Assembly (NCBI RefSeq): GCF_014647875.1
Contig: NZ_BMQA01000008.1
Span: 287,002 to 351,001, forward strand
Origin: Streptomyces brasiliensis
GTDB lineage: Bacteria > Actinomycetota > Actinomycetes > Streptomycetales > Streptomycetaceae
Direction: 5' to 3'
Length of the DNA: 64,000 bases
In this document: piece after piece, positions 47,123-56,097 of the stretch
How positions within the stretch are numbered: the stretch's first letter is position 1
Layout: each line of letters begins with the position of its first letter
The notes under the pieces: generated by a model
Database searches by the model: none
Seen by the model: the letters and a program-made list of their open reading frames with translations, nothing else
Told to the model about the DNA's origin: nothing
Made by a program: the position numbers and the translations under genes

Positions 47123-47704
47123 ATGGACCCCGTCACGCTCACCACCAGCCGTCTCGTCCTGCGTGCCCCCGGACCGCAGGACACCGAGGCCGTGTACGCC
47201 GCTGCCCAGGACCCCGACGTCCAGCGCTGGATCTCCGACTTCCCCTCCCCCTACCTCCGCGAGAACGCCGAGACGTTCACCGAGCACGTGGTGCCCGACG
47301 GCTGGGCCAACAACTCGATGTTCACCTTCGGCCTCTTCCTCCCCGATGGGGAGCTGACGGGCATGCTCGCCCTCACCATGCGCGCCCTGGCCGTCGCCGA
47401 GATCGGCTTCTGGGCCACCAAGGAGCACCGGGGGAACGGCTACGTCACTGAGGCCACCCTCGCCGCCGCCCGCTGGGCCTTCACACAGCTCTCCGTCGAC
47501 CGCGTGGAGTGGCGCGCGGAGGTCGGCAACGTCCCCTCGCGCGCGGTGGCCGAACGCGCGGGCTTCACGCTCGAGGGCACCCTGCGCGCGGCGACGAACA
47601 ACAAGGGGGTACGCCGAGACTGCTGGGTGGCCTCACTACTGCCCTCGGACGTGGGCCTGCCGTCGGCGGCGCCGTACCTGCCCGCGCGCGAGCAGGGGCA
47701 CTGA
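47123..47704 (+). CDS. GNAT acetyltransferase (RimJ/RimL type)
   Basis: A 193-aa N-acetyltransferase. LTTSRLVLRAPGPQDTEAVY is the RimJ-like N terminus. The acetyl-CoA P-loop is in FWATKEHRGNGYVTEA (RGNGYV), followed by VEWRAEVGNVPSRAVAERAGFTLEGTLR, the usual C-terminal signature. The acceptor (a protein N terminus or small amine) cannot be inferred. ATG 47123 starts the conserved part. It ends 70 bp before the YcaQ-type gene, which has its own promoter. Confidence 0.88.
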   Translation: MDPVTLTTSRLVLRAPGPQDTEAVYAAAQDPDVQRWISDFPSPYLRENAETFTEHVVPDGWANNSMFTFGLFLPDGELTGMLALTMRALAVAEIGFWATKEHRGNGYVTEATLAAARWAFTQLSVDRVEWRAEVGNVPSRAVAERAGFTLEGTLRAATNNKGVRRDCWVASLLPSDVGLPSAAPYLPAREQGH

Positions 47705-47744
47705 CACTGGCCGGAGCGCGACGAACCCCCGGCTCACCGCCCAC

Positions 47745-47766
47745 TGTCAGTGCCACCGCCTATCGT
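47745..47766 (+). promoter_or_regulatory. RecA-independent DNA-damage promoter (RecA-NDp type) of the glycosylase gene
   Basis: TGTCAGTG (47745-47752), exactly eight bases, then TATCGT (47761-47766): a full match to TGTCRGTG-N8-TANNNT. The ATG at 47775 is 8 bases beyond the -10 end, so transcription should begin at or within a base or two of the start codon. The 5' part also forms the palindrome CACTGTCAGTG. Confidence 0.8.
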
Positions 47767-47774
47767 GCGGATGC

Positions 47775-48947
47775 ATGACGACCCCGCGCCCCACCGCCGC
47801 TCTCTCCGCGGACGAAGCCCGCCGCATCGCCCTGCGGGCACAAGGCTTCCTCGGCACCCCCAACCGCCGTGCAGGGGTCCGCGGTGTCCTCCGTCACCTC
47901 GGCGCGGTCCAGCTCGACACCATCTCCGTCCTCGCCCGCTCCCACGAGCTGATCCCGTACGCCCGCCTGGGCGCCGTGGGCCGCGAGAGCGTCGAGAAGG
48001 CGTACTGGACGGACACCCACGCCTTCGAGTACTGGTCCCACGCCGCCTGCATACTCCCCGTGGAGGAGTGGCCCCACTTCGCCTTCCGCCGCCGCGCCTA
48101 CCGCAACCGCCCGCACTGGAACCACGAACTCCCCGACGGCGCCTACGACCAGGTCATCAAGCAGCTCAGGTCCGAAGGCCCGCTCACGGCCACGGAGTTG
48201 GGCGGAGCCAAGCGCACCAGTGACTGGTGGGACTGGTCCGGCTCCAAGGTCGCGGTGGAGCGCGCGCTGATGTACGGCGAGGTGGTCTGCGTGGAGCGCC
48301 GTGGCTGGAAGCGGGTGTACGACCTCGCCGAGCGCGCGATCCCGGACGCGCTGCTGCACGACGAGCTGGACGACACCGAGTGCCTGCGCCGCCTGGTCGG
48401 CCTGGCGGGCCAGTCCCTGGGCGTCGGCACGCGCGCGGACATCGCCGATTACCACCGTCTCAAGGCCGAGCAGGTCGACGCGGTGATCGCGGACTCGGGC
48501 CTCGTCCCGGTCACGGTGGAGGGCTGGGGAAGACCGGCGTGGGCGGACCCGGAGGCCCTGGAGACCCCGCCGCGAGGGCGGCACCGCACTACCCTGCTGT
48601 CGCCGTTCGACTCCCTGATCTGGGAACGGGCCCGCACTGAGCGGATCTTCGGCTTCACCCACCGTCTGGAGGCCTACGTCCCCAAGCCGAAGCGTGTCTA
48701 CGGCTACTTCGCAATGCCGGTCCTGGCCGGCGGCCACCTCGTCGGCCGCGTCGACCCCGCCCGCGAGGGCCGCACCCTGGTGGCCCGGCAGGTCACCCTC
48801 GACGGTGTGAAGGCGGTCCCGGCGGTGGCGCAGGCGCTGGTGGAGGCGGCGAGCTGGGTGGACTGCACGGACGTACGCGTGGAGCGCGTGGACGCGCCGG
48901 AACTCCGCGAGCCCCTCACCAGTGCACTAGCCGCGCTTCTCACCTGA
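47775..48947 (+). CDS. AlkX/YcaQ-type DNA glycosylase (HTH_42 family)
   Basis: A 390-aa winged-helix protein of the AlkZ/YcaQ family. The family catalytic motif appears as Q46-L47-D48 in HLGAVQLDTISVLARSHELI, the QxD form of the YcaQ/AlkX branch, which in E. coli unhooks DNA interstrand crosslinks. WDWSGSKVAVERALMYGEVV and SPFDSLIWERARTERIFGF are further family segments. It presumably repairs alkylation or crosslink damage, including that from the host's own metabolites. It is driven by a damage-type promoter with a leaderless start and has no Shine-Dalgarno sequence. Confidence 0.88.
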   Translation: MTTPRPTAALSADEARRIALRAQGFLGTPNRRAGVRGVLRHLGAVQLDTISVLARSHELIPYARLGAVGRESVEKAYWTDTHAFEYWSHAACILPVEEWPHFAFRRRAYRNRPHWNHELPDGAYDQVIKQLRSEGPLTATELGGAKRTSDWWDWSGSKVAVERALMYGEVVCVERRGWKRVYDLAERAIPDALLHDELDDTECLRRLVGLAGQSLGVGTRADIADYHRLKAEQVDAVIADSGLVPVTVEGWGRPAWADPEALETPPRGRHRTTLLSPFDSLIWERARTERIFGFTHRLEAYVPKPKRVYGYFAMPVLAGGHLVGRVDPAREGRTLVARQVTLDGVKAVPAVAQALVEAASWVDCTDVRVERVDAPELREPLTSALAALLT

Positions 48948-48958
48948 GCGTCAGAGCG

Positions 48959-49708
48959 TCACCGGATCTCGAGGATCTTCTCCCGCATCGCGTAGACAAC
49001 GGCTTCCATCCTGGAGTGCAGCTGCAGTTTCTCCAGGATGTTGCGCACATGGTTCTTCACGGTGTTCTCGGAGATGAACAACTCCTTGGCGATATCACGG
49101 TTGTTCATCCCCGTGGCGACGAGTTTGAGCACCTCGAGCTCGCGATCGGTGAGCCGCGGCGCCGGCACCAGCCGGCGCTCGTCGGTGCGCTGGATCATCG
49201 ACTTGAACTCCGTGAGGAGTTTCGACGCCATGGACGGGCTGATCTGCGACTGTCCGTCGGCCACCGCGCGAATGGCGGTCGCCACCTCGTCCGTGGAGAT
49301 CTCCTTGAGGAGATAACCGGTCGCACCCGCCTTGATCGCGTCGTAGAGATCGGCCTCCTCGTCGCTGATCGTCAGCATGATGATCTTCGCGCTGGGAGCG
49401 ACCTCCTTGATCGAGGTGCACGCCTCGATCCCGCCGCGCTTGGGCATGCGTACGTCCATCAGCACGATGTCGGGCAACAGGTCGGCGGCCTTGTCGACGG
49501 CCTCCGCACCGTCGCCCGCCTCGCCGACGACCTGGATGTCCTCCTCGGCGGCGAGCACGATCTCCAGGCCACGGCGGAAGAGGGCGTGGTCGTCCACGAC
49601 AAGGACTCTGATCGGTTCCTTGCGTGGAGTCTCTATGTCGTCCGGGCCCATGCCGACGACGCCGCCGTCGGCATCCGCGTCCCGCATCGGTCCGAAGCTG
49701 TCCGCCAT
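48959..49708 (-). CDS. Orphan NarL/LuxR-family response regulator
   Basis: A 249-aa regulator. After a 32-residue Asp/Gly-rich leader comes a REC domain with VLVVDDH (acidic pocket D39/D40), the phospho-acceptor D85 in IVLMDVRMP, and the conserved Lys in GYLLKEIS. The C-terminal LuxR HTH is LTDRELEVLKLVATGMNNRDIAKELFISENTVKNHV. ATG 49708 has AGGGGGAGGAACG upstream. No histidine kinase is adjacent, so its partner is elsewhere or it is phosphorylation-independent. It is convergent with the YcaQ-type gene. Confidence 0.92.
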   Translation of the reverse strand: MADSFGPMRDADADGGVVGMGPDDIETPRKEPIRVLVVDDHALFRRGLEIVLAAEEDIQVVGEAGDGAEAVDKAADLLPDIVLMDVRMPKRGGIEACTSIKEVAPSAKIIMLTISDEEADLYDAIKAGATGYLLKEISTDEVATAIRAVADGQSQISPSMASKLLTEFKSMIQRTDERRLVPAPRLTDRELEVLKLVATGMNNRDIAKELFISENTVKNHVRNILEKLQLHSRMEAVVYAMREKILEIR

Positions 49709-49850
49709 CGTTCCTCCCCCTGAAGGCTGTGGCCTGTGGTTCTGTGCCATCGCCAACCCAAGGCAGCGGCCCACCGGTTGGGCCGGTGCGGCCATGATTT
49801 CACGTCCGTGCGACACCACGGTGACAAGCGTGGCGCGAACTGGTCGCACA

Positions 49851-49891
49851 CCGGTGCCCCTGGTAGCGCATCAGCGCTCCAGGGGCACCGG
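49851..49891 (-). terminator. Strong terminator after hpf
   Basis: CCGGTGCCCCTGG (49851-49863) pairs perfectly with CCAGGGGCACCGG (49879-49891). The loop adds an AGCGC/GCGCT stem, giving an almost continuous 18-bp hairpin. It lies 21 bases past the hpf stop. Confidence 0.85.
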
Positions 49892-49912
49892 CTCAGCTGT
49901 CAGCCGGACGGC

Positions 49913-50605
49913 TCAGCCACCCAGCGTGCCGCCTGCCGCGGGCGGTTGCGCCTGGGTGACCATCGGGTCCGTGCTGAGGTGGATGACGCCGTAGTCGTAG
50001 GCGTGCCGCCGGTAGACGACACTCGGCTCCTTCGTCTCGGAGTCGACGAACAGATAGAAGTCGTGTCCGACCAGTTCCATCTCGTAGAGAGCCTGGTCGA
50101 GGGTCATCGGGGAGGCGACGTGGGTCTTCTCGCGGACGACGAGGGGGCCTTCGCCCTTCACTTCCAACGAGCCCATCTTCTTCGTGGGCACGCCGTCCGT
50201 GTCGTCCTCCTGGACGGGGTAGCCGTTCCCGTTGAGCGTCGCCGCGCCCGGCACGTGGTCGGGGACCTCGGCCGCCGAGATCCGGCGTGCACCACGCCGC
50301 GAGAAACGCTTGTCGTGCTGCTTACGCAGCCGGGCATCGAGCTTCTCCGCCGCCAGGTCGAGTGCCGCGTACGGATCGTTGGCTGCTGCCTCCGCCCGGA
50401 TCACCGGACCGCGGGAACGGAGCGTGATCTCCACTCGGTCGCAACGGTCGGCCTGTCGGGGGTTGGGCTCCTTGGACACCTCGACGTCCAGGCTGATCAC
50501 CTTGCCATCGAGCTTCTGGATCTTCTCCAGCTTCAGCTTCTCGGCCACGTGCTTGCGGAACCGCTCGGGCACCTCGGTCTTGCGGCCTTTGACGACGATG
50601 TCCAC
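49913..50605 (-). CDS. hpf: Ribosome hibernation promoting factor, long form
   Basis: A 230-aa protein that binds the 30S decoding region and pairs ribosomes as 100S dimers in stationary phase. The N-terminal domain (VDIVVKGRKTEVPERFRKHVAEKL) is HPF/YfiA-like. The C-terminal dimerisation domain is EKTHVASPMTLDQALYEMEL through VVYRRHAYDYGVIHL. The start is GTG 50605 with CGGAG upstream, although the frame is open further. Transcribed singly from the gap below comF; ends at a strong hairpin. Confidence 0.95.
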   Translation of the reverse strand: MDIVVKGRKTEVPERFRKHVAEKLKLEKIQKLDGKVISLDVEVSKEPNPRQADRCDRVEITLRSRGPVIRAEAAANDPYAALDLAAEKLDARLRKQHDKRFSRRGARRISAAEVPDHVPGAATLNGNGYPVQEDDTDGVPTKKMGSLEVKGEGPLVVREKTHVASPMTLDQALYEMELVGHDFYLFVDSETKEPSVVYRRHAYDYGVIHLSTDPMVTQAQPPAAGGTLGG

Positions 50606-50913
50606 GCAGAACTCCGTTCCCGGATCGCTCCGCTCCTGCGGCGGAGCATCTCCCTTTTGCACCAAGTTCCGGCCAGCACCGGAACCTCGGACTCGGTGAC
50701 TTCCACCTCCTCCTCCCCCATGGGCAAGATCTCCACCCCACGTGCGCGGGTGAATGCTGAAAACCCGCGCACGGCATTCGGATATGAGAGGTGTGGCCTG
50801 CGCCTTTCCCTCACAACTGAACATATCTCGCCCGGACGGATGTCGTCACCCTCTACTGCGGCGTACCTCCGTTCAGGTGAATAGTTCCTCTCGTTACCTG
50901 CAGCGATGCAAGC
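50606..50913. other. Gap between comF and hpf
   Basis: 308 bp with no gene. It holds the 11-bp perfect stem listed at 50741-50773 and AT-richer sequence at about 50780-50900, where the hpf promoter is probably located, including GGATATGAGA-like and GAATAGTTCC segments. Confidence 0.5.
50741..50773 (-). terminator. Perfect hairpin between comF and hpf
   Basis: CGTGCGCGGGT (50741-50751) pairs with ACCCGCGCACG (50763-50773) around an 11-base loop. It could terminate the lpqB-comF message, about 140 bases after comF, or lie in the hpf leader. Confidence 0.5.
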
Positions 50914-52056
50914 TCACGGCCGGTTCCGGTTCAGTTCGAAGGAATCCGGAGGCGCGGCGACCACCGCGGCGCAGATCGACTGGACCGGGCCGTTCACCTT
51001 CGCCATTCCGGCCCTGCCATATGTCAGGTTCTCGTTCTCCTCCCTTGAGCCGCGCGTCTGTTCCCCCCTTCCTTCCCAAGCTGCGCGCGCGTACACGACC
51101 GTTGTTCCGGTGCCGTGCGCGACCGCTTCACGTACGGCCCTGGCCGCCTCCCTCAGTGACGCGCCGGTGGTCATCAGGTCGTCGACCAGTACGACGTGAC
51201 CGCCGGCGAGCACCCGGGCACCGCCCGCCGCCACCTCCAGAGCGCCCTCGAGATTCGCCAGCCGTTGTCCGGAGTTGAGCCCCGACTGGTCGACCACGGC
51301 ACGCCGCTGCCGCAACACCGCCGCCACCCGGGCCGGCATCCCGGCCCGCCGCAGCTCACCGGCTGCCGCGAGCGCGATCCGCCGCACCGGATCGTGGCCC
51401 CGGGACCGCACGGCCCGTGCGGCGGAGGGCACCGGCACCAGCAGCACAGGCACCTCACCGCACGAGCCGGCACCGCTGCCCGGACGCGGCTCACCACCGC
51501 CCGCAACCACACCGGCGGCGCCGCGGCGGACCGTCGTCCTGTCCGCCGCGGACGGCACACCCTCACCCCACGACGACACCACCTGCAGCCGGCGACCACC
51601 ACTCGAATCTCCGCTCGCCACCCCGGACCCGTCCTCCGCGGCCCGAGCCCGAACGCTTCCCGTCGAACCGCCCCGTTCCCTGTGCCTTCCTACAGCCGCT
51701 CTCTGCGCCCCGCCACGCTCTGCAGGCGCGTCCCACGCTCCGTCGCCCCCTGCCCGGTCCCCTTCCTGGAGACCCGCACGGACAGCTGCCGCCAGAGCCG
51801 TACCGAGTGGCCGTGCGAGGGCCAGTGCGCCCCGTTCCTTGTGGGCCAGGAGCACCGCGCGCACCTCGTCCCCGTACGGAGCCGCCGCATGCACCGCGGG
51901 CAGCCCGGGCGGCTCCGGCACCGGTCGCACCCGACTCGGTGCGGCTCCGCTCAGGGCCGCACGACACTCAGGACAGAGCACCGTGCGAGGCGCCCCACAG
52001 CCTCCGCACTCGGCCGGCAGCACCAGGTCGGTGAGGTCCTGCCACCACCCCCGCAT
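50914..52056 (-). CDS. ComF-family phosphoribosyltransferase-like protein with a long insertion
   Basis: A 380-aa protein related to ComFC of DNA uptake. The N-terminal zinc ribbon has C17-x2-C20 and C28-x2-C31. The PRPP loop VVLVDDLMTTGAS is at 288-300. Between them lies a Gly/Arg/Ala/Ser-rich insertion at about 98-200 that separates the usual strands and appears disordered. The C terminus ends VVAAPPDSFELNRNRP. ATG 52056 (MRGWWQDLTDLVLPAEC) begins the conserved part. It lies 136 bp after lpqB, possibly in the same message. Substrate and role in Streptomyces are unknown. Confidence 0.85.
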   Translation of the reverse strand: MRGWWQDLTDLVLPAECGGCGAPRTVLCPECRAALSGAAPSRVRPVPEPPGLPAVHAAAPYGDEVRAVLLAHKERGALALARPLGTALAAAVRAGLQEGDRAGGDGAWDAPAERGGAQRAAVGRHRERGGSTGSVRARAAEDGSGVASGDSSGGRRLQVVSSWGEGVPSAADRTTVRRGAAGVVAGGGEPRPGSGAGSCGEVPVLLVPVPSAARAVRSRGHDPVRRIALAAAGELRRAGMPARVAAVLRQRRAVVDQSGLNSGQRLANLEGALEVAAGGARVLAGGHVVLVDDLMTTGASLREAARAVREAVAHGTGTTVVYARAAWEGRGEQTRGSREENENLTYGRAGMAKVNGPVQSICAAVVAAPPDSFELNRNRP

Positions 52057-52192
52057 GCCCACCACTGTGCCAATCCCCGGCCCGCCTGGGCACCCCTGTG
52101 GATAACACACTGTGGACAAGTCGGCGCGAAGCGTAATGGCCTTCACTCACACGAGTAGCGACGACCCGCACGACGTCGAAAACCTGGAAGCG

Positions 52193-54028
52193 TCACCCCG
52201 GATAAACCGGCGCCGACCCCTCCTTGACGATCTTCTGCCACTGCTCTCCGGCCGGAAGCCGTACGATCCCGTCCTCCGAGTACGCGACCAGCGGGGCCTG
52301 CTCGTCCTCGGACGCGGCGATCGCCTTCACTCCCGTGAGGGCGGCGGGCGCCAGGCCATCGGGCGTAGCGCCGTCGACCTGGACGTACCGGATCTGCTGC
52401 ACGCCCCCCTGCTCGCGCCCGACCACCACGAGCCGGCTGTCCCCGGCCCACGACATAGCGGTGACCTCTTCCAACTCAGGGGCAGCCGAACGCAGTTCGA
52501 GAACCGCCGGACCCTCGCCGGACTTGTCGTCGCGCTCGATCCGCCCGATGAGCAGGGACTGCTTGCCGTCCTTCTCCACGACGAGCGCCATGCGCACGCC
52601 GTCGGCGGCCACCCGCACGTCCTTGATACGGCCGGGCAGCCCGGTCGTTCGCACCACCAGCGGCGGACCCTCGCCGTGCTCGAGCAGGACCAGCTTGGGG
52701 TCGCCGGGGTCGCGGTCGGCCACCCACAGATCACCGCGGGCGTCCCAGGTGGGCGTCGTCAGCCGGTCGGCGCCGGTGGCCCCGCGGCTGGTCAGCACTG
52801 GCTCACCGAGCGAACCGCCGGACGCAAGCGAGGTGACGTAGAGGGAGCGGCCGTCGGCGCTGACCCCCGCCACGGTGCGCTCGTCGTGGGACACCGCCAC
52901 GGACTTCAGCGGCTTGTCGCCCTTGCCCAGCGCGCCCGGCACCGGAACCGCGCTGGTGCTCGTGCCGGTGCCGGCGATCCGGACCAACCGGTGCTTGTCG
53001 TCGAGGAAGTAGAGGTAGCCGGGATGGTTGCCGGAGCCGTGCCAGGCGACGGACGCGGCCCGCCGCTCGATGAGGTCGCACATCGTCTCGCCGTCGGCGC
53101 CCCGCAGTTCGATCTCGTCCACGGTGGGCGTCAGGTTCTGCAGCGTGAACAGCAACTGGGTCGCCATCTCGGTGCACTTGGTCGCCCCGACCTGGGAAGC
53201 CTTGTCGTTGAGGGGCACGATCAGCTTGTTCTGATCGTCGGGCGTGAGCGAGGTGACGCCCTTCCTGAGCGCCGTACCGGTCGGGAAGCTCGACCGGACC
53301 ACCGGCCTTAGCCAGGTCGTCGGCCCGTTCAGCAGCGAACGCACCATCTGCATCATCGGGTCCACGCGCTTGCGTACGAAGACGGGATCGGCGACCGCCA
53401 CCGGCTGCCCGCTCGCCCCCACGGAGGTGTTCGAGGCGAAGTAGTACTTGTTGACGGACGTGTAGTTGCGCTGGAAGTCCGACTTGCCCATCACGACGCC
53501 CTGCGGAAGCGTGTCGATGCGCCACTGGCGGCTCTTCGCGTCAAGTATGAGGTGCAGGCTCTTGCTGTACAACCCGCCGGCCGGCGTGTACGCCTGCTGC
53601 TGGTCCACCGTGGCGATCCTGGTCCCGGTCAGCGTGTAGATGACGTCGGCGGCGGCGTCTTCCCGGCCGCCGGACTGGCGGTCGGCCTCGGTGCTCGGCC
53701 CGTTGGCGAGCACCGTGGTCGACTGCTCGGGCCGCCACTTCTTCGCCGCTGTGGCGGTCAGATACTTGCGGGCCGTGTCGTAGTGCGGATCGTCGCTGGT
53801 CAGCGCCTCCAGGAAGCCCTGCACGATCTCGCCGGCCTGGGCGTCCTCGCTGGGCGGCATGGCGAACACCCGCACCTGTGTGTCCTGCCGCGGCGTCGAC
53901 TCGACGTCTCGCAGGTCACCGTTGTCGGGCATCGAGGCACATCCGGCCAGCAGGACGGCACCACACGCGGCGTACACCACCGGGCGCACAGACGGGCGTC
54001 GCACGCCCCCCTCGCGTTCAGCGCCCAC
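52193..54028 (-). CDS. lpqB: Lipoprotein LpqB, MtrAB partner
   Basis: A 611-aa secreted lipoprotein with signal peptide and lipobox LLAGC (Cys30). A GerMN-type domain occupies the middle (about 230-330), followed by a C-terminal beta-propeller-like region rich in short repeats (SVAVSHDERTVAGVSADGRSLYV, DVRVAADGVRMALVVEKDG). In actinobacteria it interacts with the sensor MtrB and modulates the MtrAB system. GTG 54028 overlaps the mtrB end by 11 bp, so translation is coupled. A start at the downstream VRRPSVRP is also possible. Confidence 0.95.
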   Translation of the reverse strand: MGAEREGGVRRPSVRPVVYAACGAVLLAGCASMPDNGDLRDVESTPRQDTQVRVFAMPPSEDAQAGEIVQGFLEALTSDDPHYDTARKYLTATAAKKWRPEQSTTVLANGPSTEADRQSGGREDAAADVIYTLTGTRIATVDQQQAYTPAGGLYSKSLHLILDAKSRQWRIDTLPQGVVMGKSDFQRNYTSVNKYYFASNTSVGASGQPVAVADPVFVRKRVDPMMQMVRSLLNGPTTWLRPVVRSSFPTGTALRKGVTSLTPDDQNKLIVPLNDKASQVGATKCTEMATQLLFTLQNLTPTVDEIELRGADGETMCDLIERRAASVAWHGSGNHPGYLYFLDDKHRLVRIAGTGTSTSAVPVPGALGKGDKPLKSVAVSHDERTVAGVSADGRSLYVTSLASGGSLGEPVLTSRGATGADRLTTPTWDARGDLWVADRDPGDPKLVLLEHGEGPPLVVRTTGLPGRIKDVRVAADGVRMALVVEKDGKQSLLIGRIERDDKSGEGPAVLELRSAAPELEEVTAMSWAGDSRLVVVGREQGGVQQIRYVQVDGATPDGLAPAALTGVKAIAASEDEQAPLVAYSEDGIVRLPAGEQWQKIVKEGSAPVYPG

Positions 54029-56096
54029 GAAATGCCTCCCCTGACGTGTTCGATTCCCCCTGTAGGGCGGCCGGGTCCGGACTGTCGTCCGGCGCCGCGT
54101 CGGCGGCGGGCGCGTCGTCGGGGCGCCGTGCGCTCCCGGTGGGCCGCGGCACCACGCGCGCGCCGTTGCCGGGCAGCGCGGTCGGGTCCGCCGCCGGGGA
54201 CACGGAGGCCAGCCGGTGTGCGATCGGCGAGCGCGGCGGCAGCGGAACCTGACTACCGGTGGACTGCGCGGGCACCGTGGCGCGCTTGTCCTCGCCGCCC
54301 CGCTGCAGTCCGGCGTCGTCGAGTCCGCGGTTGCGCCGCGAGTCCTTGGGCTCCAGCGGTATCGGCGAGCCGCGCAGCGGCTCGTCCGCGGTCCGCGGCA
54401 GCGTCAGCCGGAACTGTGAGCCGCCTCCCGGTTCGCCCCAGGCCTGCAGCCAGCCGCCGTGCAGCCGGGCGTCCTCCAGGGCGATGGACAGCCCCAGGCC
54501 CGTACCTCCGGTGGTACGCGCGCGTGCCGGGTCCGCCCGCCAGAAGCGGCTGAAGACGCGAGTCGCCTCGCCGGGCTTGAGACCGACGCCGTAGTCGCGC
54601 ACCGCGACCGCGACCGCACCGCCCGCCGCGGCGAGCTTGACGACGACGTCCTTGCCCTCGCCGTGTTCCACGGCGTTGACCACGAGATTGCGCAGCACCC
54701 GCTCGACGCGCCGGGCGTCGGCCTCGGCGACGACGGGCTGCTGGTCGCCGACCACGCGTATCACCGTGCCCTTGCGCTCGGCGAGCGGCTCGGCCCCGCT
54801 GACGACCCGCCGTACGACCTCCCGGAGATCTATCGGCTCGGCCTCGAGCGCCGCCGCGCCCGCGTCGAAACGGCTGATCTCCAGCAGGTCCGCGAGCAGC
54901 GACTCGAAACGGTCCAGCTGGTCGGCGAGCAGCTCCGCGGACCGCGCGGTCACCGGGTCGAAGTCCTCACGGGCTTCGTGGATGACATCGGCGGCCATGC
55001 GTACGGTCGTCAGTGGTGTCCGCAGCTCGTGCGAGACGTCCGACACGAACCGCCGCTGCATCCGCGACAGGTCCTCCAGCTGCTGGATCTTGAGCTGCAG
55101 GTTCTGCGCCATCTTGTTGAAGGCCTCACCGAGGCGCGCGATGTCGTCCTCACCGGTGACCTTCATCCGCTCCTGCAACCGTCCGGCGGACAGCCGTTCG
55201 GCGATCCCGGCCGCCATCCGCACGGGCGTGACGACCTGCCGCACCACGAGCCACGCGATGGCTCCGAGCAGTACGACGACGAAGAGCCCGGCGGTCGCGA
55301 GCGTGCCCTTGACCAGGCTGAGGGACTTCGCCTCCTGAGTGAGCGGGAAGAGGTAGTACAGCTCGTACGGGTCGCCGTTCGGGTCGTTGACCTGCTTGCC
55401 GATGACCAACGCGGGCTGGGAGTCCTTGCCGTTGCTGTAGACGATGCGGGTGTAGCTCTGGGCCGCCGTCGTACTGTCGTTGATCCGCGCGCGCAGGTCG
55501 ACGGGCACGCTTGCGGACGGGTCGACGTACCCGGAACCGCGCGGGCTGCGCCCGCCGCCGCTGTCGTCGCCGGCCGGGAGCGTGACCACGTCGAAGGCAC
55601 CCTGGCCACCGCTGGAGAGCGACTCGACGAGGTCACTCATCCACTGGATGACGTTCTGCGACTGCCGGCCGTCCACCGCCGAGGCGTCGTCGGCCGTTCC
55701 CGTGCCGCTGGCCGCCTCGTCGGCCTTCTGCTTGGCCACCGCGAACCCGCCGGTGGCCTGGCTCTGCGAGGCCTTCACCTTGGCGTCCAGCAGGCCGTTG
55801 CGCACCTGCCCGATCACGACGAAACCCAGCAGCAGAACGACGCCGAGCGACATCAGCAGCGTCGTGACAACGACCTTGAGCTGGATGTTGCGCCGCCACA
55901 GCCGCATGACCGGCAGCAGCGGTCGGCGCACCCAGCGCATGAACAGCCTCAGGACCGGACTGCCCTGGACACCGCCCTGCAGCAGCCCGCCCTCGAAGAG
56001 GCGTCCCCAGCGCGAACCCGCCGTCTCACGGCCGACAGACCGCCCCGGTCGGGCCCCGGAACGGCCGGGGGCCGAAGCGGCGCTGTCCCCCGACAC
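54018..56096 (-). CDS. mtrB: Sensor histidine kinase MtrB
   Basis: A 692-aa membrane kinase. Order: cytoplasmic N terminus, TM1 (VVVTTLLMSLGVVLLLGFVVIG), an outside sensor region of about 180 residues, TM2 (TAGLFVVVLLGAIAWLVV), HAMP, the DHp helix FVSDVSHELRTPLTT with the phospho-His, and the CA domain with NLVVNAVEHGEG, DYGVGL and GGTGLGLSIA. A 110-residue Pro/Ala/Ser-rich tail follows. The start is taken as GTG 56096, one base past the mtrA stop; GTG 56129 would overlap mtrA by 32 bp. It pairs with MtrA to control wall and development genes. Confidence 0.95.
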   Translation of the reverse strand: MSGDSAASAPGRSGARPGRSVGRETAGSRWGRLFEGGLLQGGVQGSPVLRLFMRWVRRPLLPVMRLWRRNIQLKVVVTTLLMSLGVVLLLGFVVIGQVRNGLLDAKVKASQSQATGGFAVAKQKADEAASGTGTADDASAVDGRQSQNVIQWMSDLVESLSSGGQGAFDVVTLPAGDDSGGGRSPRGSGYVDPSASVPVDLRARINDSTTAAQSYTRIVYSNGKDSQPALVIGKQVNDPNGDPYELYYLFPLTQEAKSLSLVKGTLATAGLFVVVLLGAIAWLVVRQVVTPVRMAAGIAERLSAGRLQERMKVTGEDDIARLGEAFNKMAQNLQLKIQQLEDLSRMQRRFVSDVSHELRTPLTTVRMAADVIHEAREDFDPVTARSAELLADQLDRFESLLADLLEISRFDAGAAALEAEPIDLREVVRRVVSGAEPLAERKGTVIRVVGDQQPVVAEADARRVERVLRNLVVNAVEHGEGKDVVVKLAAAGGAVAVAVRDYGVGLKPGEATRVFSRFWRADPARARTTGGTGLGLSIALEDARLHGGWLQAWGEPGGGSQFRLTLPRTADEPLRGSPIPLEPKDSRRNRGLDDAGLQRGGEDKRATVPAQSTGSQVPLPPRSPIAHRLASVSPAADPTALPGNGARVVPRPTGSARRPDDAPAADAAPDDSPDPAALQGESNTSGEAFRGR

Positions 56097-56097
56097 G

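Noticed and set aside
47697..47712. Another damage-promoter box at CACTGACACTG
   Set aside because: On the minus strand TGTCAGTG is not followed by a TANNNT at eight bases, and it overlaps the acetyltransferase stop codon.
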